A model generated the notes under the pieces. It had not been told where the DNA came from and made no database searches. It saw nothing but the letters and a program-made list of their open reading frames with translations. Positions 23,330 to 31,296 of a stretch of DNA of 35,305 nucleotides are shown in pieces. Numbering within the stretch: the first letter of the stretch is position 1; every line of letters begins with the position of its first letter. The stretch is from Defluviitaleaceae bacterium. Lineage in GTDB: Bacteria > Bacillota > Clostridia > Lachnospirales > WRAX01. The position numbers and the translations under genes are program-made. The stretch covers positions 1 through 35,305 of the forward strand of contig WQVZ01000013.1 in the NCBI GenBank assembly GCA_009785595.1, written 5' to 3'.

Positions 23330-23778
23330 CGGATTTTAACCCCAACATCGTGGCGTTTTGCTGTAATTGGTGCAGCTATGCTGGGGCAGATTTGGCCGGC
23401 ACCAGCCGCCTTCAATACCCCGTCCAGGTGCGCATTATTAAGGTGCCTTGCTCCTGTCGTGTTGATCCATTGTTTATACTTCGTGCTTTTCAGCGTGGTG
23501 CCGATGGTGTAGCTGTTTGCGGCTGCCATCCCGGCGACTGTCATTACGCCACAGGCAATTATTACACCCGGCGGCGTATGGCTTTACTTCACAACATGCT
23601 TGATTTTATGGGCATTGAGCGCGATAGGATGCTGTTGCAGTGGGTATCCGCTGCGGAGGGAGCAAAATTTGCCAAAACCATGACAGATTTTGTCGAAAAC
23701 ATACACATGCTGGGCAAAAACACACGACTGGCGGATTGGAGGGTTGTTAATGCTGGAAATAATGAAACAGAGAGCTAA
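23320..23778 (+). CDS. MvhD/FlxD-like electron-transfer subunit
   Basis: A 152-residue protein of the MvhD (FrhD/FlpD) family, which links a donor module to HdrA. The N-terminus NIVAFCCNWCSYAGADLAGTSR is typical, followed by IKVPCSCRVDPLFILRAFQRGADGVAVCGCHPGDCHY, with the Cys pairs that bind a 2Fe-2S cluster. The start overlaps hdrA and the end overlaps the next gene by 29 bp, so the three are translationally coupled. Because FlxABC genes rather than hydrogenase genes follow, this is best called FlxD. Confidence 0.92.
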   Translation: MQITDFNPNIVAFCCNWCSYAGADLAGTSRLQYPVQVRIIKVPCSCRVDPLFILRAFQRGADGVAVCGCHPGDCHYATGNYYTRRRMALLHNMLDFMGIERDRMLLQWVSAAEGAKFAKTMTDFVENIHMLGKNTRLADWRVVNAGNNETES

Positions 23779-24604
23779 AGAACTTCTTGAGTCCGGCCGG
23801 GTGGTACGCGTGCTGGGCTGGCAGCGAGGCGACTTCCCAAATTTGCGTGAGCCCGTATTTTTCACCACCGCAAAGCAATTAGACAACCTGGAATATGATC
23901 GTTTTTGTGCAGCAAACCTTAGTAAGTACCTGATTGGCACCGATGTACCCACCCTGGCATTCCTAAAACCTTGCGATACATATAGTCTCAATCAGTTGGT
24001 AAAGGAGCGGCAAATTAACCGCCAAATGACGTATATCATCGGCATTGGCTGCGAAGGTAGTGCGAAGCTCACTGATATGGAAGAAAACGGCACGTTGGAG
24101 CGATGTTTGGTCTGCACAAAGACCGTTCACGCAGCTTTTGATGAACTTATCGGCGAAGATGCTGCACCTCGTGAAAAAAACGATCGCTTTGCCGGCGTGG
24201 GCGAAATAGAGGCTATGGAAATCGCCGCCCGATACACCTTTTGGCAGGATCATCTGGCTCGTTGCATCCGTTGCAACGCCTGTCGCAACATTTGCCCCGT
24301 CTGCCACTGCAAAAAATGTGTATTTGACAACACAAAATACGACACGGCCCAGCGGGCCAATGCCAGTGCTTTCGAGGAGCAAATGTTCCACATTATCCGT
24401 GCATATCATGTGGCCGGGCGTTGTACCGACTGCGGCGAGTGCAACCGCGCCTGCCCGCAGGCTATTCCTTTGCATTTACTTAACCGTAAGCTTATATCGG
24501 ACATTAACCATATGTTTGGAGAATACCAAGCTGGCACCGATACCGAAACCCCCGGCCCACTGACAAATTTCGACATCGAAATGGACAAGGAGGTGGGCTT
24601 ATGA
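23750..24604 (+). CDS. FlxC-like 4Fe-4S protein
   Basis: A 284-residue protein; ATG 23750 has GGAGGG 6 nt upstream. The N-terminal half (1-160) resembles the FrhB/AsrA-like region of FlxC, with KPCDTYSLNQLVKERQ and GIGCEGSAKL. The C-terminal half has two 4Fe-4S sites: Cys172, 175, 178, 182 (CIRCNACRNICPVC) plus further Cys185/187/190, and Cys225, 228, 231, 235 (CTDCGECNRACPQAIP). It carries electrons from FlxA/FlxB to FlxD. It overlaps flxB by 4 bp. The assignment to FlxC rests on domain content and on gene order, which runs FlxD-FlxC-FlxB-FlxA. Confidence 0.8.
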   Translation: MLEIMKQRAKELLESGRVVRVLGWQRGDFPNLREPVFFTTAKQLDNLEYDRFCAANLSKYLIGTDVPTLAFLKPCDTYSLNQLVKERQINRQMTYIIGIGCEGSAKLTDMEENGTLERCLVCTKTVHAAFDELIGEDAAPREKNDRFAGVGEIEAMEIAARYTFWQDHLARCIRCNACRNICPVCHCKKCVFDNTKYDTAQRANASAFEEQMFHIIRAYHVAGRCTDCGECNRACPQAIPLHLLNRKLISDINHMFGEYQAGTDTETPGPLTNFDIEMDKEVGL

Positions 24605-25596
24605 TGAAAATTGCTAAAGAGCACCTTCCAAGGCTGTTTGCGGCACTTGCCAAACAAATAGACTTACTTTTACCCGCGCAGCAAGCCGAAGTGGTGAATT
24701 TTGCGCCATTTTGCCCGGATGCCGAAATAGATTTGACCACCCTAAAAACCGCCAACACTCCCAAACACTTCTTTTTGCCTCAGGTGGAGGATTTGTATAC
24801 CGCCGCCGTAAATGCCGGACAAATAAGCATATCCGCCGCCGATACGCCCATAAAACCCTTCGCTATTTTCGGCGTGCGGGCCTGTGATGCGGCGGCACTT
24901 GACGTGCTGGACAGCGTGTATCTAAGCGACCCTATAGACCAATTTTACCAAACCCGGCGACAAGCCGGCTGCATCATCACCTTGGCTTGCGAAAAACCCA
25001 CGGCCTCCTGTTTTTGCACAGCTTTCGGCATAAATCCTACAGAACCGTGTGGAGATATCACAACATGGCTGACAGACGACGTGCTGTATTGGCAGCCCAA
25101 TACCGAAAAAGGCGACAAAATAACCGAACTTGTAGCAGATTTGCTGCAACTGACTGACGAAAGTCCAGCTCAAGACATATCAGAAAACATCTGTCTGCCC
25201 CTGGACAAATTTAACCCCGACAACCTGCTTGCACTGTTCAACGCACCAAATTGGCAAGATTTATCCGTCGCTTGCATTGCTTGCGGTGCCTGCACCTTTG
25301 TTTGCCCAACCTGCCAGTGCTATGATATTACAGATTTTGACACTGGCACCTCTATAACTCGCTATCGCTGCTGGGACAGTTGCTTGTACAGCGATTTTAC
25401 CCAAATGGCCCACGGCAACCCACGCACAACCCAGGCAGAGCGTTTTCGTCAACGGTTTATGCATAAATTAGTGTATCACCCCGCAAACAATGATCAATAC
25501 GGCTGTGTAGGTTGCGGCCGATGTGTAGCCGCTTGTCCCGCGGGGCTTAATATCGTAAAAGTCATAAAAAAACTGGAGGTGGCTGGCAATGTGTAA
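24601..25596 (+). CDS. FlxB-like (AsrA/hydrogenase beta-like) 4Fe-4S protein
   Basis: A 331-residue protein resembling anaerobic sulfite reductase subunit A. The N-terminal region contains KPFAIFGVRACDAAALDVLD, a segment conserved in this family. The C-terminal third has two 4Fe-4S sites: Cys225, 228, 231, 235 (CIACGACTFVCPTCQCYD) and Cys302, 305, 308, 312 (CVGCGRCVAACPAGLN). AAGGAGG is 7 nt before the ATG. It overlaps both neighbours (4 and 8 bp). It is expected to connect the FlxA flavin to the rest of the complex. Confidence 0.88.
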   Translation: MMKIAKEHLPRLFAALAKQIDLLLPAQQAEVVNFAPFCPDAEIDLTTLKTANTPKHFFLPQVEDLYTAAVNAGQISISAADTPIKPFAIFGVRACDAAALDVLDSVYLSDPIDQFYQTRRQAGCIITLACEKPTASCFCTAFGINPTEPCGDITTWLTDDVLYWQPNTEKGDKITELVADLLQLTDESPAQDISENICLPLDKFNPDNLLALFNAPNWQDLSVACIACGACTFVCPTCQCYDITDFDTGTSITRYRCWDSCLYSDFTQMAHGNPRTTQAERFRQRFMHKLVYHPANNDQYGCVGCGRCVAACPAGLNIVKVIKKLEVAGNV

Positions 25597-26425
25597 ACCC
25601 TCAACGGATTTGCTGATACCCCAGGTAGGCATAATCACCCATATCCGCCAAGAAACCCCGGATGTTAAGACCTTTCGCATTGTAACCACCAGCGGCGCAA
25701 AAGCCTTTAGCCACATGCCTGGCCAGTGCGCCATGCTGTCCGTACCCGGTATTGGTGAGGCTATGTTTTCCATCGCTTCTTCCCCTACAAATACCGAATT
25801 TATGGAATTTAGCATCAAGGCCTGCGGCACCCTCACCGACCACCTGCACAGGTTGGCAATAGGTAGTCACGTAACCATCCGCGGCCCATACGGCAATATT
25901 TTCCCCATGGAAGATGCCTTTAAAGGGCGGGATTTGTTGTTTATTGCCGGAGGCATCGGCCTGGCCCCTGTGCGCAGTGCCATTAAGTATGTCTTTGATA
26001 ATAGGACAAATTACGGCCATGTGGATATATTATACGGCGCACGCTCTGCTGATGACCTGGTTTATCGCCATGAAATTGAGGAAAACTGGGCCAGCCAACC
26101 CAACACCAATGTATATATAACCATAGACCGCCCCCAAGATGACTGGAGCGGCCACACTGGCTTTGTGCCGGCGTATTTTGCTGATATAGGTTTTGCTCCT
26201 GACAAAATGGCTCTGGTGTGCGGCCCACCCATTATGATAAAGCGTACGCTAGACGCACTGCTTACTGCCGGTTTTAAAAAAGACCAGGTGTATACCACTC
26301 TGGAGCTACGTATGAAATGCGGCATAGGCAAATGCGGCCGCTGCAATATAGGCCCAAAATATGTATGCAAAGACGGCCCCGTGTTCCGCTGTGATGAGCT
26401 GGATGCGTTGCCCGATGAATATTGA
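25589..26425 (+). CDS. FlxA-like NAD(P)H-oxidising FAD/2Fe-2S subunit
   Basis: A 278-residue ferredoxin-reductase-type protein like AsrB and hydrogenase gamma subunits. The FAD domain has MPGQCAMLSVPGIGEAMFSIASSP (43-66), the NAD(P)-binding domain LLFIAGGIGLAPVRSAI (116-132) and VCGPPIMIKRT, and the C-terminus a 2Fe-2S loop with Cys244, 249, 252, 260 (KCGIGKCGRCNIG). It is the likely entry point of electrons from NADH or NADPH; the sequence does not settle which. GGAGG precedes the ATG by 8 nt. Confidence 0.9.
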   Translation: MCKPSTDLLIPQVGIITHIRQETPDVKTFRIVTTSGAKAFSHMPGQCAMLSVPGIGEAMFSIASSPTNTEFMEFSIKACGTLTDHLHRLAIGSHVTIRGPYGNIFPMEDAFKGRDLLFIAGGIGLAPVRSAIKYVFDNRTNYGHVDILYGARSADDLVYRHEIEENWASQPNTNVYITIDRPQDDWSGHTGFVPAYFADIGFAPDKMALVCGPPIMIKRTLDALLTAGFKKDQVYTTLELRMKCGIGKCGRCNIGPKYVCKDGPVFRCDELDALPDEY

Positions 26426-26438
26426 TGGAGGTGGCATG

Positions 26439-27113
26439 ATGCAAGAAATGGCAAATGTATATTTCGACGGCAAACACTATACCGTGCCGTCGGATTTAAC
26501 CATAATGACGGCTATGGAATATGCCGGATACGCACTGATAAAGGGTTGCGGCTGCCGCCACGGCTTTTGCGGAGCCTGCGCTACTATATACCGCATTGCC
26601 GGCAAAAACGCCCTGCACTTTGTGCTGGCGTGCCAAACCCAGGTGGAGGACGGTATGCACGTGGCCACCCTGCCCTTTTTCCCATTGGATAAAAAAACCT
26701 ATAATATTGGAGAAATTCGCCCCACAGACCAAGTTATGGCAGAATTTTTCCCGGAGATTTTCGCCTGTGTGGCCTGCAATTCCTGCACAAAGTCCTGCTC
26801 ACGCAGCCTTAATGTGATGCAATACATCGCATATGCCAAACGAGGTGACTTGGAGCAATGCGCCCATGCTTCCTTTGATTGTGTGGCATGTGGCATATGC
26901 GCCGCCCGTTGCCCCGCCGGCATTTCCCATCCCCTGGTGGGCTTGTTGGCACGACGTCTTACCGGCAAGTACATAATGCCCGAAAGCCAGCACACCAAGG
27001 CCAGAGCGGCTGATATCGCCGAAGGTAAATTCGATGCCGCCATAGATGAGATGATGGCCAAATCCATTGATGAAATGCGAGAACTTTACAACACCAGGGA
27101 TATAGAGAAATAA
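26439..27113 (+). CDS. FrdB-like iron-sulfur protein with HdrC-like dicluster tail
   Basis: A 224-residue protein. ATG 26439 (GGAGG 7 nt before) is favoured over the adjacent ATG 26436. The N-terminal 2Fe-2S domain resembles SdhB/FrdB: GCGCRHGFCGACATIY with Cys37, 39, 44, 47 and a distal Cys65 (LACQTQV). The C-terminal domain has two 4Fe-4S sites: Cys110, 113, 116, 120 (CVACNSCTKSC) and Cys148, 151, 154, 158 (CVACGICAARCPAG). Standard FrdB has 4Fe-4S and 3Fe-4S centres; here both look like 4Fe-4S, closer to HdrC or TfrB. It should wire HdrBC or FlxA to the FrdA-like protein. The protein has no membrane contact motif. Confidence 0.82.
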   Translation: MQEMANVYFDGKHYTVPSDLTIMTAMEYAGYALIKGCGCRHGFCGACATIYRIAGKNALHFVLACQTQVEDGMHVATLPFFPLDKKTYNIGEIRPTDQVMAEFFPEIFACVACNSCTKSCSRSLNVMQYIAYAKRGDLEQCAHASFDCVACGICAARCPAGISHPLVGLLARRLTGKYIMPESQHTKARAADIAEGKFDAAIDEMMAKSIDEMRELYNTRDIEK

Positions 27114-27130
27114 TGCATGAGGTAAGAAAT

Positions 27131-27715
27131 ATGCGCGTTTGTGTACTTATGGGCAGCCCAAGACCCAATGGCAACACCGCCGAGCTTTGCAAGCCATTTA
27201 TCCACGAATTGGAGCTTAACCAAGCCGACGTCGAATACATCCATCTTCACGGCAAAAACATTTCGCCGTGCCTTGGCTGTATGTATTGTCAGGATATTGC
27301 GGACGAATACGGCTGCATGCAACATGATGACATGCAGGATATTGTGAAAAGCATATTGTGGGCCGATATTTTAATTTGCGCAACCCCAATATACTCATGG
27401 CAAGCAACGCCACCCCTAAAGACGGTTATGGACAGGATGTTCGGGCTTAATAAATTTTATGGCGCGGCACCCAGAGAAACCATCAGCAAAACAAAGGCCA
27501 TTGGGCTTATTGCAACCTGCGGCTACGAACCCGAATACGCCGCCGACCTTTTAGACGAAGCCATTAGACGCCTGTGCAAGCACTCCGATATACCATATGC
27601 GGGCATGTATGCCGTGCGTGATGGCGATGAGGATAATTTGGAGGCATTTCGCACAGAGGATGCGGTTGCCGGGTCAAAGGAATTTGCCCAAAAAATTCTG
27701 CAAAACTTTGCATAA
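27131..27715 (+). CDS. Flavodoxin-like NAD(P)H-dependent FMN reductase / iron-sulfur flavoprotein-like
   Basis: A 194-residue protein. ATG 27131 (GAGG, 8-nt spacing) is favoured over ATG 27113, which overlaps the previous stop. The FMN phosphate loop is GSPRPNGNTAEL near the N-terminus, followed by a Cys motif CLGCMYCQD and ATPIYSWQATPPLKTVMDRM, typical of the NADPH-dependent FMN reductase family. The Cys pattern resembles, but is shorter than, iron-sulfur flavoproteins. Placed between the FrdB-like and FrdA-like genes, it may be a further electron carrier of the system. It could instead be an accessory flavin reductase. Confidence 0.85.
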   Translation: MRVCVLMGSPRPNGNTAELCKPFIHELELNQADVEYIHLHGKNISPCLGCMYCQDIADEYGCMQHDDMQDIVKSILWADILICATPIYSWQATPPLKTVMDRMFGLNKFYGAAPRETISKTKAIGLIATCGYEPEYAADLLDEAIRRLCKHSDIPYAGMYAVRDGDEDNLEAFRTEDAVAGSKEFAQKILQNFA

Positions 27716-27730
27716 AACAGGAGGGATAAG

Positions 27731-29341
27731 ATGTATCTGCCCCATATGCTTGATTTTATAAAAAACGTAGAGGCTACCCGCGCCGCCAGACTTGGCACAG
27801 AACCACCCCGCATGACCGCCGAGGAAAAACAGGCCGTACTTAATGAATTTCATCCGGATTACAGCGACAACGGCTTCGACACCATAAAAATAGGCCCCAA
27901 CACAGGCCAAAAGGCCCCTAAGGAGCTGTGCGAACTGCTCCACTCCCACAGCAAACTTACAGGCCTAACCCTTGACTTAACCCGCACAGACCTGGAAACC
28001 GACGTGCTTATAATTGGCGGTGGTGGTGCAGGTGCGGCGGCAGCCATAGAGGCCCACCACGCCGGTGCCAACGTTACAATAGTAACCAAATTACGCATGG
28101 GCGATGCCAACAGCATGATGGCAGAAGGCGGCGTACAGGCCGCAAATAAAGACACCGATTCGCCCCAGCAACACTATCTGGACGCCTTTGGCGGCGGCCA
28201 TTTTGCCGCAAAACCTGAGCTTTTGCGCCGCCTTGTTATGGAAGGCCCCGACGCCATTCGCTGGTTGGATGACCTGGGCGTGATGTTTGACAAACACCCA
28301 GACGGCACCATGATAACCACCCCCGGCGGCGGTATTTCCCGCAAGCGCGTCCATGCCTGTGCTGATTATACCGGCGCAGAAATTATGCGTGTACTTCGTG
28401 ACGAAGTGGCCGGTTTAGGCATAGATGTAATAGAATACACCGCCGCTTTGGAGCTTATTTTGGATGAATCCGGCCAAGCCGCAGGAGCCGTATTGATGAA
28501 TATGCTGACGGGCCAATACCTCATCGCCCGGGCAAAAACCGTCATAATAGCCACCGGCGGTGCCGGGCGTATGCATTACCACGGCTTTCCCACCTCAAAC
28601 CACTATGGTGCCACTGCCGATGGCCTGGTTATGGCCTATCGCGCCGGCGCAAATCTGTTATATCAAGACACCATCCAAATACACCCAACCGGCGTTGCCC
28701 ATCCCGTGCAGCTTTTTGGTGCGCTGGTAACAGAAAAAGTGCGCTCCCTTGGAGCCATGCTTATAAATGCCGAAGGCGAGGCCTTTGTCCACCCCTTAGA
28801 AACCCGCGACGTCGCCTGTGCCGTCGTTTTGCGGGAATGTCACGCCCACAATAAAGGCATAACCACCCCATCCGGTCATGGCGTGTGGCTGGATTCACCA
28901 CTTATAGACATGATACACGGCCCGGGCACCATCCAGCGCAGCATCCCAGGTATGCTCCGTATGATGCTTAATTACGATATCGACATCCGCACATCCCCAA
29001 TACTTATCTACCCAACCTTCCACTACCAAAACGGCGGCATAGAAATAGAAACCGACGGATACACCGCCGCCATTCCCAATCTTTTCGTTGCCGGCGAAGC
29101 CGTAGGCGGCATACACGGCCGCAACCGCCTGATGGGCAACTCTATGCTGGACATCATCGTTTTTGGCCGCACAGCAGGCAAAAACGCCGCAAAACTAGCA
29201 AAGAGCACCGCAATAGGCCGCCCTACCATCGGCCATATTAATACTTATACAGAAAAACTAAACGAAACCGGCCTAACAACCAATATTCTCTCGCCAATCC
29301 TGTTGCCAAACTATGTGCGCAATGTAAACAAGCAAAAGTGA
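27731..29341 (+). CDS. FrdA/SdhA-family flavoprotein (fumarate or other enoate reductase)
   Basis: A 536-residue protein of the succinate dehydrogenase/fumarate reductase flavoprotein family. The first 90 residues are an extension (HPDYSDNGF, IGPNTGQKAPKELCELLHS). The FAD motif DVLIIGGGGAGAAAA starts at 91. The region that carries the covalent-FAD His in Frd/Sdh reads GDANSMMAEGG (124-134), with no His, so FAD is probably non-covalent. Active-site residues are present: His318 (HPTG), Arg359 (TRD), His431 (HYQNGG) and Arg466 (GRNRLMGNS). No membrane anchor genes follow. AGGAGGG precedes the ATG. It is the last gene of the operon. Reduction of fumarate is the default; other enoates (acrylate, urocanate, cinnamate) are possible. 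Confidence 0.85.
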   Translation: MYLPHMLDFIKNVEATRAARLGTEPPRMTAEEKQAVLNEFHPDYSDNGFDTIKIGPNTGQKAPKELCELLHSHSKLTGLTLDLTRTDLETDVLIIGGGGAGAAAAIEAHHAGANVTIVTKLRMGDANSMMAEGGVQAANKDTDSPQQHYLDAFGGGHFAAKPELLRRLVMEGPDAIRWLDDLGVMFDKHPDGTMITTPGGGISRKRVHACADYTGAEIMRVLRDEVAGLGIDVIEYTAALELILDESGQAAGAVLMNMLTGQYLIARAKTVIIATGGAGRMHYHGFPTSNHYGATADGLVMAYRAGANLLYQDTIQIHPTGVAHPVQLFGALVTEKVRSLGAMLINAEGEAFVHPLETRDVACAVVLRECHAHNKGITTPSGHGVWLDSPLIDMIHGPGTIQRSIPGMLRMMLNYDIDIRTSPILIYPTFHYQNGGIEIETDGYTAAIPNLFVAGEAVGGIHGRNRLMGNSMLDIIVFGRTAGKNAAKLAKSTAIGRPTIGHINTYTEKLNETGLTTNILSPILLPNYVRNVNKQK

Positions 29342-29412
29342 GCCAGCATTATGCATGGGCAACCACACAACCAAACTCTCTTTAACTATTTCTCTTTAAG
29401 GTAGGAATAAGC

Positions 29413-29525
29413 AAATCCAGCCGTGTGTCCTCGTCTGCTATTTTTACGGCAGGCGCAGTCACATGGCTGGATTTCTGGTTCATCCCCTTCATACCGATAC
29501 GCAACCGCAAAGATGCGTATCGGTA
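29413..29525. other. Two inverted repeats at the end of the operon
   Basis: A 15-bp near-perfect inverted repeat (AAATCCAGCC at 29413-29422 with GGCTGGATTT at 29465-29474, extended by a G:T mismatch) and a perfect 12-bp hairpin (29492-29503 and 29514-29525). They lie between convergent genes. Neither has a U-tract. They may be mRNA-end structures or parts of a repeat element. Confidence 0.5.
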
Positions 29526-29538
29526 GCAGCAACAGGTC

Positions 29539-30018
29539 CTAAAACAATAAGCGCGTCACAACTTCACCTTCGTTAATCTTTCCGGTTTCAACAAAACCGC
29601 ACGCCGCAATAAATTTGCGCATACGCTCATTTTCGGGCACAACAGAGGTGTAAAACGATGCGGCTTCGCCAAGGGGGCGGGTTTTTACATAATCAATAAT
29701 CAAGGACATTGCCGCCTTGCCAAAGCCGCGCCCCTGGAAACGCTTGTCAAACATAAAGCGAGAGAGATAATAACAGGATTCGCCATCTCCGCCAGGGTAG
29801 CTTTCTGCGCCGGTCAGTATATTTTTTTTACCGCTCAATATATAATAAATCATGGCAAAACCTACCACTTCATCGTCATTGCAGATGGCAAACATAGTAA
29901 CCGGCTCACCATCGTCACCGGCAGCTAATTCCAAGTAGGCCTCCGCCAAACTTGCATGATTAGGCGCAAGAAAGTTTTTTTTGATAATCCCATACTTGCA
30001 ATTTATACACATCGACAT
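29539..30018 (-). CDS. GNAT-family N-acetyltransferase
   Basis: A 159-residue GNAT protein. The central block MFAICNDDEVVGFAMIYYI is strand beta4 and the acetyl-CoA-binding motif A is LSRFMFDKRFQGRGFGKAAMSLIIDYV (about residues 83-110). Near the C-terminus, VPENERMRKFIAACGFVETG is motif B. The general layout resembles spermidine/polyamine N-acetyltransferases, but the substrate cannot be fixed. The ribosome site before ATG 30018 is weak. It is probably co-transcribed behind arcC unless the arcC terminator is efficient. Confidence 0.85.
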   Translation of the reverse strand: MSMCINCKYGIIKKNFLAPNHASLAEAYLELAAGDDGEPVTMFAICNDDEVVGFAMIYYILSGKKNILTGAESYPGGDGESCYYLSRFMFDKRFQGRGFGKAAMSLIIDYVKTRPLGEAASFYTSVVPENERMRKFIAACGFVETGKINEGEVVTRLLF

Positions 30019-30063
30019 AATTATCCCATGTTATGGGTTGTAAATTTATCATTAAAGCCCTCC

Positions 30064-30096
30064 CAAAAAACAGGGGCAACCGCATTGGTCGCCCCT
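30064..30096 (-). terminator. Intrinsic terminator of the carbamate kinase gene
   Basis: Inverted repeat 30072-30081 with 30087-30096 (one mismatch), followed on the minus strand by six T (30070-30065). It lies just after the arcC stop at 30103. Confidence 0.75.
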
Positions 30097-30102
30097 AAGA
30101 AA

Positions 30103-31017
30103 TTATAAGGTAATTACCGTACCGCTATCGCCCTTTATGGCCTCCTCAGCTTTCTCCAAAGATGCGATAATGGCTTTTCTGCCCGCGCCGCTTGCGGCAA
30201 AGGCCATGGCAGCTTCTACCTTGGGCAACATGCTGCCTTTGGCAAAATGACCTTCTTCGATATATTTTTGCGCCTGTGGTATGGTCAACTGCTCCAAAGA
30301 CTGCTCATCTGGCTTGTTAAAGTTTATTTTCACTCTGTCCACGGCGGTTAAGATGATTAGTTGGTCAGCATTTATCAGCTCCGCCATTTTCGCTGCAGAA
30401 AAATCCTTGTCAATAACAGCATCGATGCCGCTAAGACCATTTTCGACCGCCAAAACAGGCATACCGCCGCCGCCGCAGGCAATAACCATACAGCCCGCAT
30501 CTGCCAGCTGTTTTATCGTGACTTTCTCCACAATATCCACAGGGGCCGGAGAAGGCACCATCCAGCGCCAACCACGCCCGGCGTCCTCGGCATATGTGTG
30601 GCCTGTTTCGGCCATAAGCTTCTGGGCCGTGGCCTCGTCATAATATGCGCCAATGGGTTTGGTGGGGTTGTCAAAAGCCGGGTCGGCTTTATCCACAACC
30701 ACCTGGGTCAACACCGTTGCTACCTCTTTTTTTATGCCGCGGCGTCTAAGTTCGTTGCCCAGAGATTGCTGCAAATGAAAGCCAATATACCCCTGGCTCA
30801 TAGAAGTACATTCGGCCATAGGTACCACAAACCCACCCGTATCCAGGGCCTTTTTTATTGCGCCCACCTGAGGGCCGTTACCGTGGGCTATAACCACACT
30901 GTGTCCGGCGGCCACAAGATTTACAATGGATGTGGCGGCAAGTTTTGCGTTGTCCAACTGCTCCTGTACGGTGTTACCCAAGGCGTTACCACCCAAAGCT
31001 ACTACAATTGTTGACAT
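30103..31017 (-). CDS. arcC: Carbamate kinase
   Basis: A 304-residue amino-acid-kinase-family enzyme. It converts carbamoyl phosphate and ADP to ATP, ammonia and CO2 as the last step of arginine, agmatine or purine-derived (allantoin) fermentation. It shows VVALGGNALGN (5-15), VIAHGNGPQVG, the CTSMSQGYIGFHLQQSL block, ACGGGGMPV, VIDKDFSAAKMAELI and GSMLPKVEAAMAF typical of the family. Length is normal. GGAGG is close to the ATG. It stands alone, with no arcA, arcB, or arcD next to it, so the source of carbamoyl phosphate is not visible here. Confidence 0.96.
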   Translation of the reverse strand: MSTIVVALGGNALGNTVQEQLDNAKLAATSIVNLVAAGHSVVIAHGNGPQVGAIKKALDTGGFVVPMAECTSMSQGYIGFHLQQSLGNELRRRGIKKEVATVLTQVVVDKADPAFDNPTKPIGAYYDEATAQKLMAETGHTYAEDAGRGWRWMVPSPAPVDIVEKVTIKQLADAGCMVIACGGGGMPVLAVENGLSGIDAVIDKDFSAAKMAELINADQLIILTAVDRVKINFNKPDEQSLEQLTIPQAQKYIEEGHFAKGSMLPKVEAAMAFAASGAGRKAIIASLEKAEEAIKGDSGTVITL

Positions 31018-31057
31018 AATATTCCTCCCATTTCGTTATTAATCCACTTGATGCACA

Positions 31058-31086
31058 ATTTTACACTACCAAACCCAATTAGTCAA
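31058..31086 (-). promoter_or_regulatory. Promoter of the carbamate kinase gene
   Basis: TTGACT (31086-31081) and TAAAAT (31063-31058) with 17-nt spacing on the minus strand, about 40 nt before the start codon. Confidence 0.7.
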
Positions 31087-31261
31087 CACAATTTTATCAA
31101 TGACACATACACACACTCTTCGCAATTGAATTCAATGGGAAAAATTACTACAAATTCAAAAAGCCACGTGCAAAAGTTGATTTTATCACATTAACTGTTA
31201 TCAAACAAATTGTATCAAATGTATTTTTTGCGAATCTGTCCAAGATGGCTAGCTGTCGCTA
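31087..31261. other. Intergenic DNA between divergent promoters
   Basis: AT-rich non-coding DNA. A partial copy of the 14-bp repeat (TTTTGCGAAT at 31226-31235) is the only recognisable element. Confidence 0.4.
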
Positions 31262-31290
31262 TTTACAAATGAGATTATCTGTGATATAAT
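31262..31290 (+). promoter_or_regulatory. Promoter of the SLH metalloprotease gene
   Basis: TTTACA (31262-31267) and TATAAT (31285-31290) with exactly 17-nt spacing, giving a predicted start near 31297. Confidence 0.75.
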
Positions 31291-31296
31291 TATCTT

